Shown: piece by piece, positions 6,362-6,771 of the stretch
How positions within the stretch are numbered: position 1 is the stretch's first letter
How the letters are laid out: every line of letters starts with the position of its first letter
Origin: Bacteroidales bacterium
Lineage (GTDB): Bacteria; Bacteroidota; Bacteroidia; Bacteroidales; UBA3824
Length of the DNA: 6,771 nt
Assembly: GCA_017543645.1 (NCBI GenBank)
Contig: JAFYFR010000002.1
Span: 1-6,771, forward strand
Direction of reading: 5' to 3'
Notes under the pieces: generated by a model
The model's input: only the letters and a program-made list of their open reading frames with translations
The model's database searches: none
Told to the model about the DNA's origin: nothing
Translations under genes and position numbers: made by a program

Positions 6362-6771
6362 ATGACAATCATCGACGCACACAGCCACCTTTGGCTCAAA
6401 CAGGATACCGTGGTGGACGGTAATCACCTCTACACCACCACACGCGGACGCTCAATGTTTTTTGACGGCGAACGCCAAATGCTGCCGCCTTTTATGGTTG
6501 ACGGCAAAAACACAGCCGAAATTTTCCTTGCTAATATGGATTATGCACAGGTTGGCGGAGCGGTTGTGGTTCAGGAAGTTATCGACGGCTACCAAAATGA
6601 TTATCTTTTGGAAGTGTCAAAAAAATATCCCGACCGTTTCTTCGTTTGCGGAATGCCGCGCCTTGGTCTCGAAAATGCCGAAGCTGAGAAAAAAATTTCT
6701 GCCGACGACATTTTAAACGATGTAAAAGCCTTGTATTCACGTGGTTTCAAAGGTATTGCAATTCCGGGACA
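6362..6771 (+). CDS. Amidohydrolase family protein (amidohydro-rel/Amidohydro_2 type), 3' end cut by window
   Basis: The frame is open from the ATG at 6362 to the window edge (136 complete codons). The protein starts MTIIDAHSHLW: the H7-x-H9 pair directly after the first beta strand is the metal-binding signature of the amidohydrolase TIM-barrel superfamily. Further on, VGGAVVVQEVIDGYQNDYLL (66-85) and KYPDRFFVCGMPRL (89-102) match the strand-helix-strand pattern of Amidohydro_2 proteins, where a short N-terminal domain is followed by a segment giving residues from neighbouring strands. Members include sugar-acid lactonases, decarboxylases of aromatic acids and uncharacterised hydrolases; the visible part does not decide between them. 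The later metal ligands (strands 5, 6 and 8) lie outside the window. An exact -7 element and an A-rich leader support this start. A different-frame open stretch at 6462-6716 is a shadow of this gene. Confidence 0.85.
   Translation, partial: MTIIDAHSHLWLKQDTVVDGNHLYTTTRGRSMFFDGERQMLPPFMVDGKNTAEIFLANMDYAQVGGAVVVQEVIDGYQNDYLLEVSKKYPDRFFVCGMPRLGLENAEAEKKISADDILNDVKALYSRGFKGIAIPG

Overview
The window looks like chromosomal DNA from a member of the Bacteroidota, probably order Bacteroidales. The clues are near-perfect copies of the Bacteroidetes -7 promoter element (TAnnTTTG) upstream of genes, A-rich leaders without Shine-Dalgarno sequences before the start codons, AT-rich intergenic DNA, and protein sequences typical of gut and anaerobic Bacteroidales. 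I cannot name the genus from the sequence alone.

Layout, left to right. (1) The 3' end of an O-acetylhomoserine sulfhydrylase gene (metY type, + strand, cut by the window edge) is closed by a strong intrinsic terminator. (2) After a 322-base gap holding a good Bacteroidetes promoter comes cysK (+), encoding cysteine synthase. Together these enzymes fix sulfide into homocysteine and cysteine, so the left third is a sulfur-assimilation pair, transcribed separately. (3) Two hairpins, one facing each way, separate cysK from a convergent minus-strand gene for a secreted DUF4163/DUF3298 (RsiV-like) protein. (4) That gene is divergent from uxaA (+), a full-length altronate/galactarate dehydratase-family gene; the shared 152-base spacer holds a perfect 12-base palindrome. 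(5) uxaA runs head-on, with only 12 bases between stop codons, into a minus-strand gene for a complete methyl-accepting chemotaxis protein with a Cache-type sensor domain. (6) Divergent from the chemoreceptor, across a 184-base AT-rich spacer with promoters in both directions, starts an amidohydrolase gene (+) that runs off the right edge.

Apart from the sulfur pair, the genes look like single-gene transcription units, each with its own promoter. No tRNA, rRNA, insertion sequence, CRISPR array or phage gene was seen. I found no clear undescribed system. The points most worth a second look are the chemoreceptor in a lineage that usually lacks flagellar chemotaxis, and the dyad-symmetric sites at or near three promoters (cysK, uxaA, amidohydrolase).
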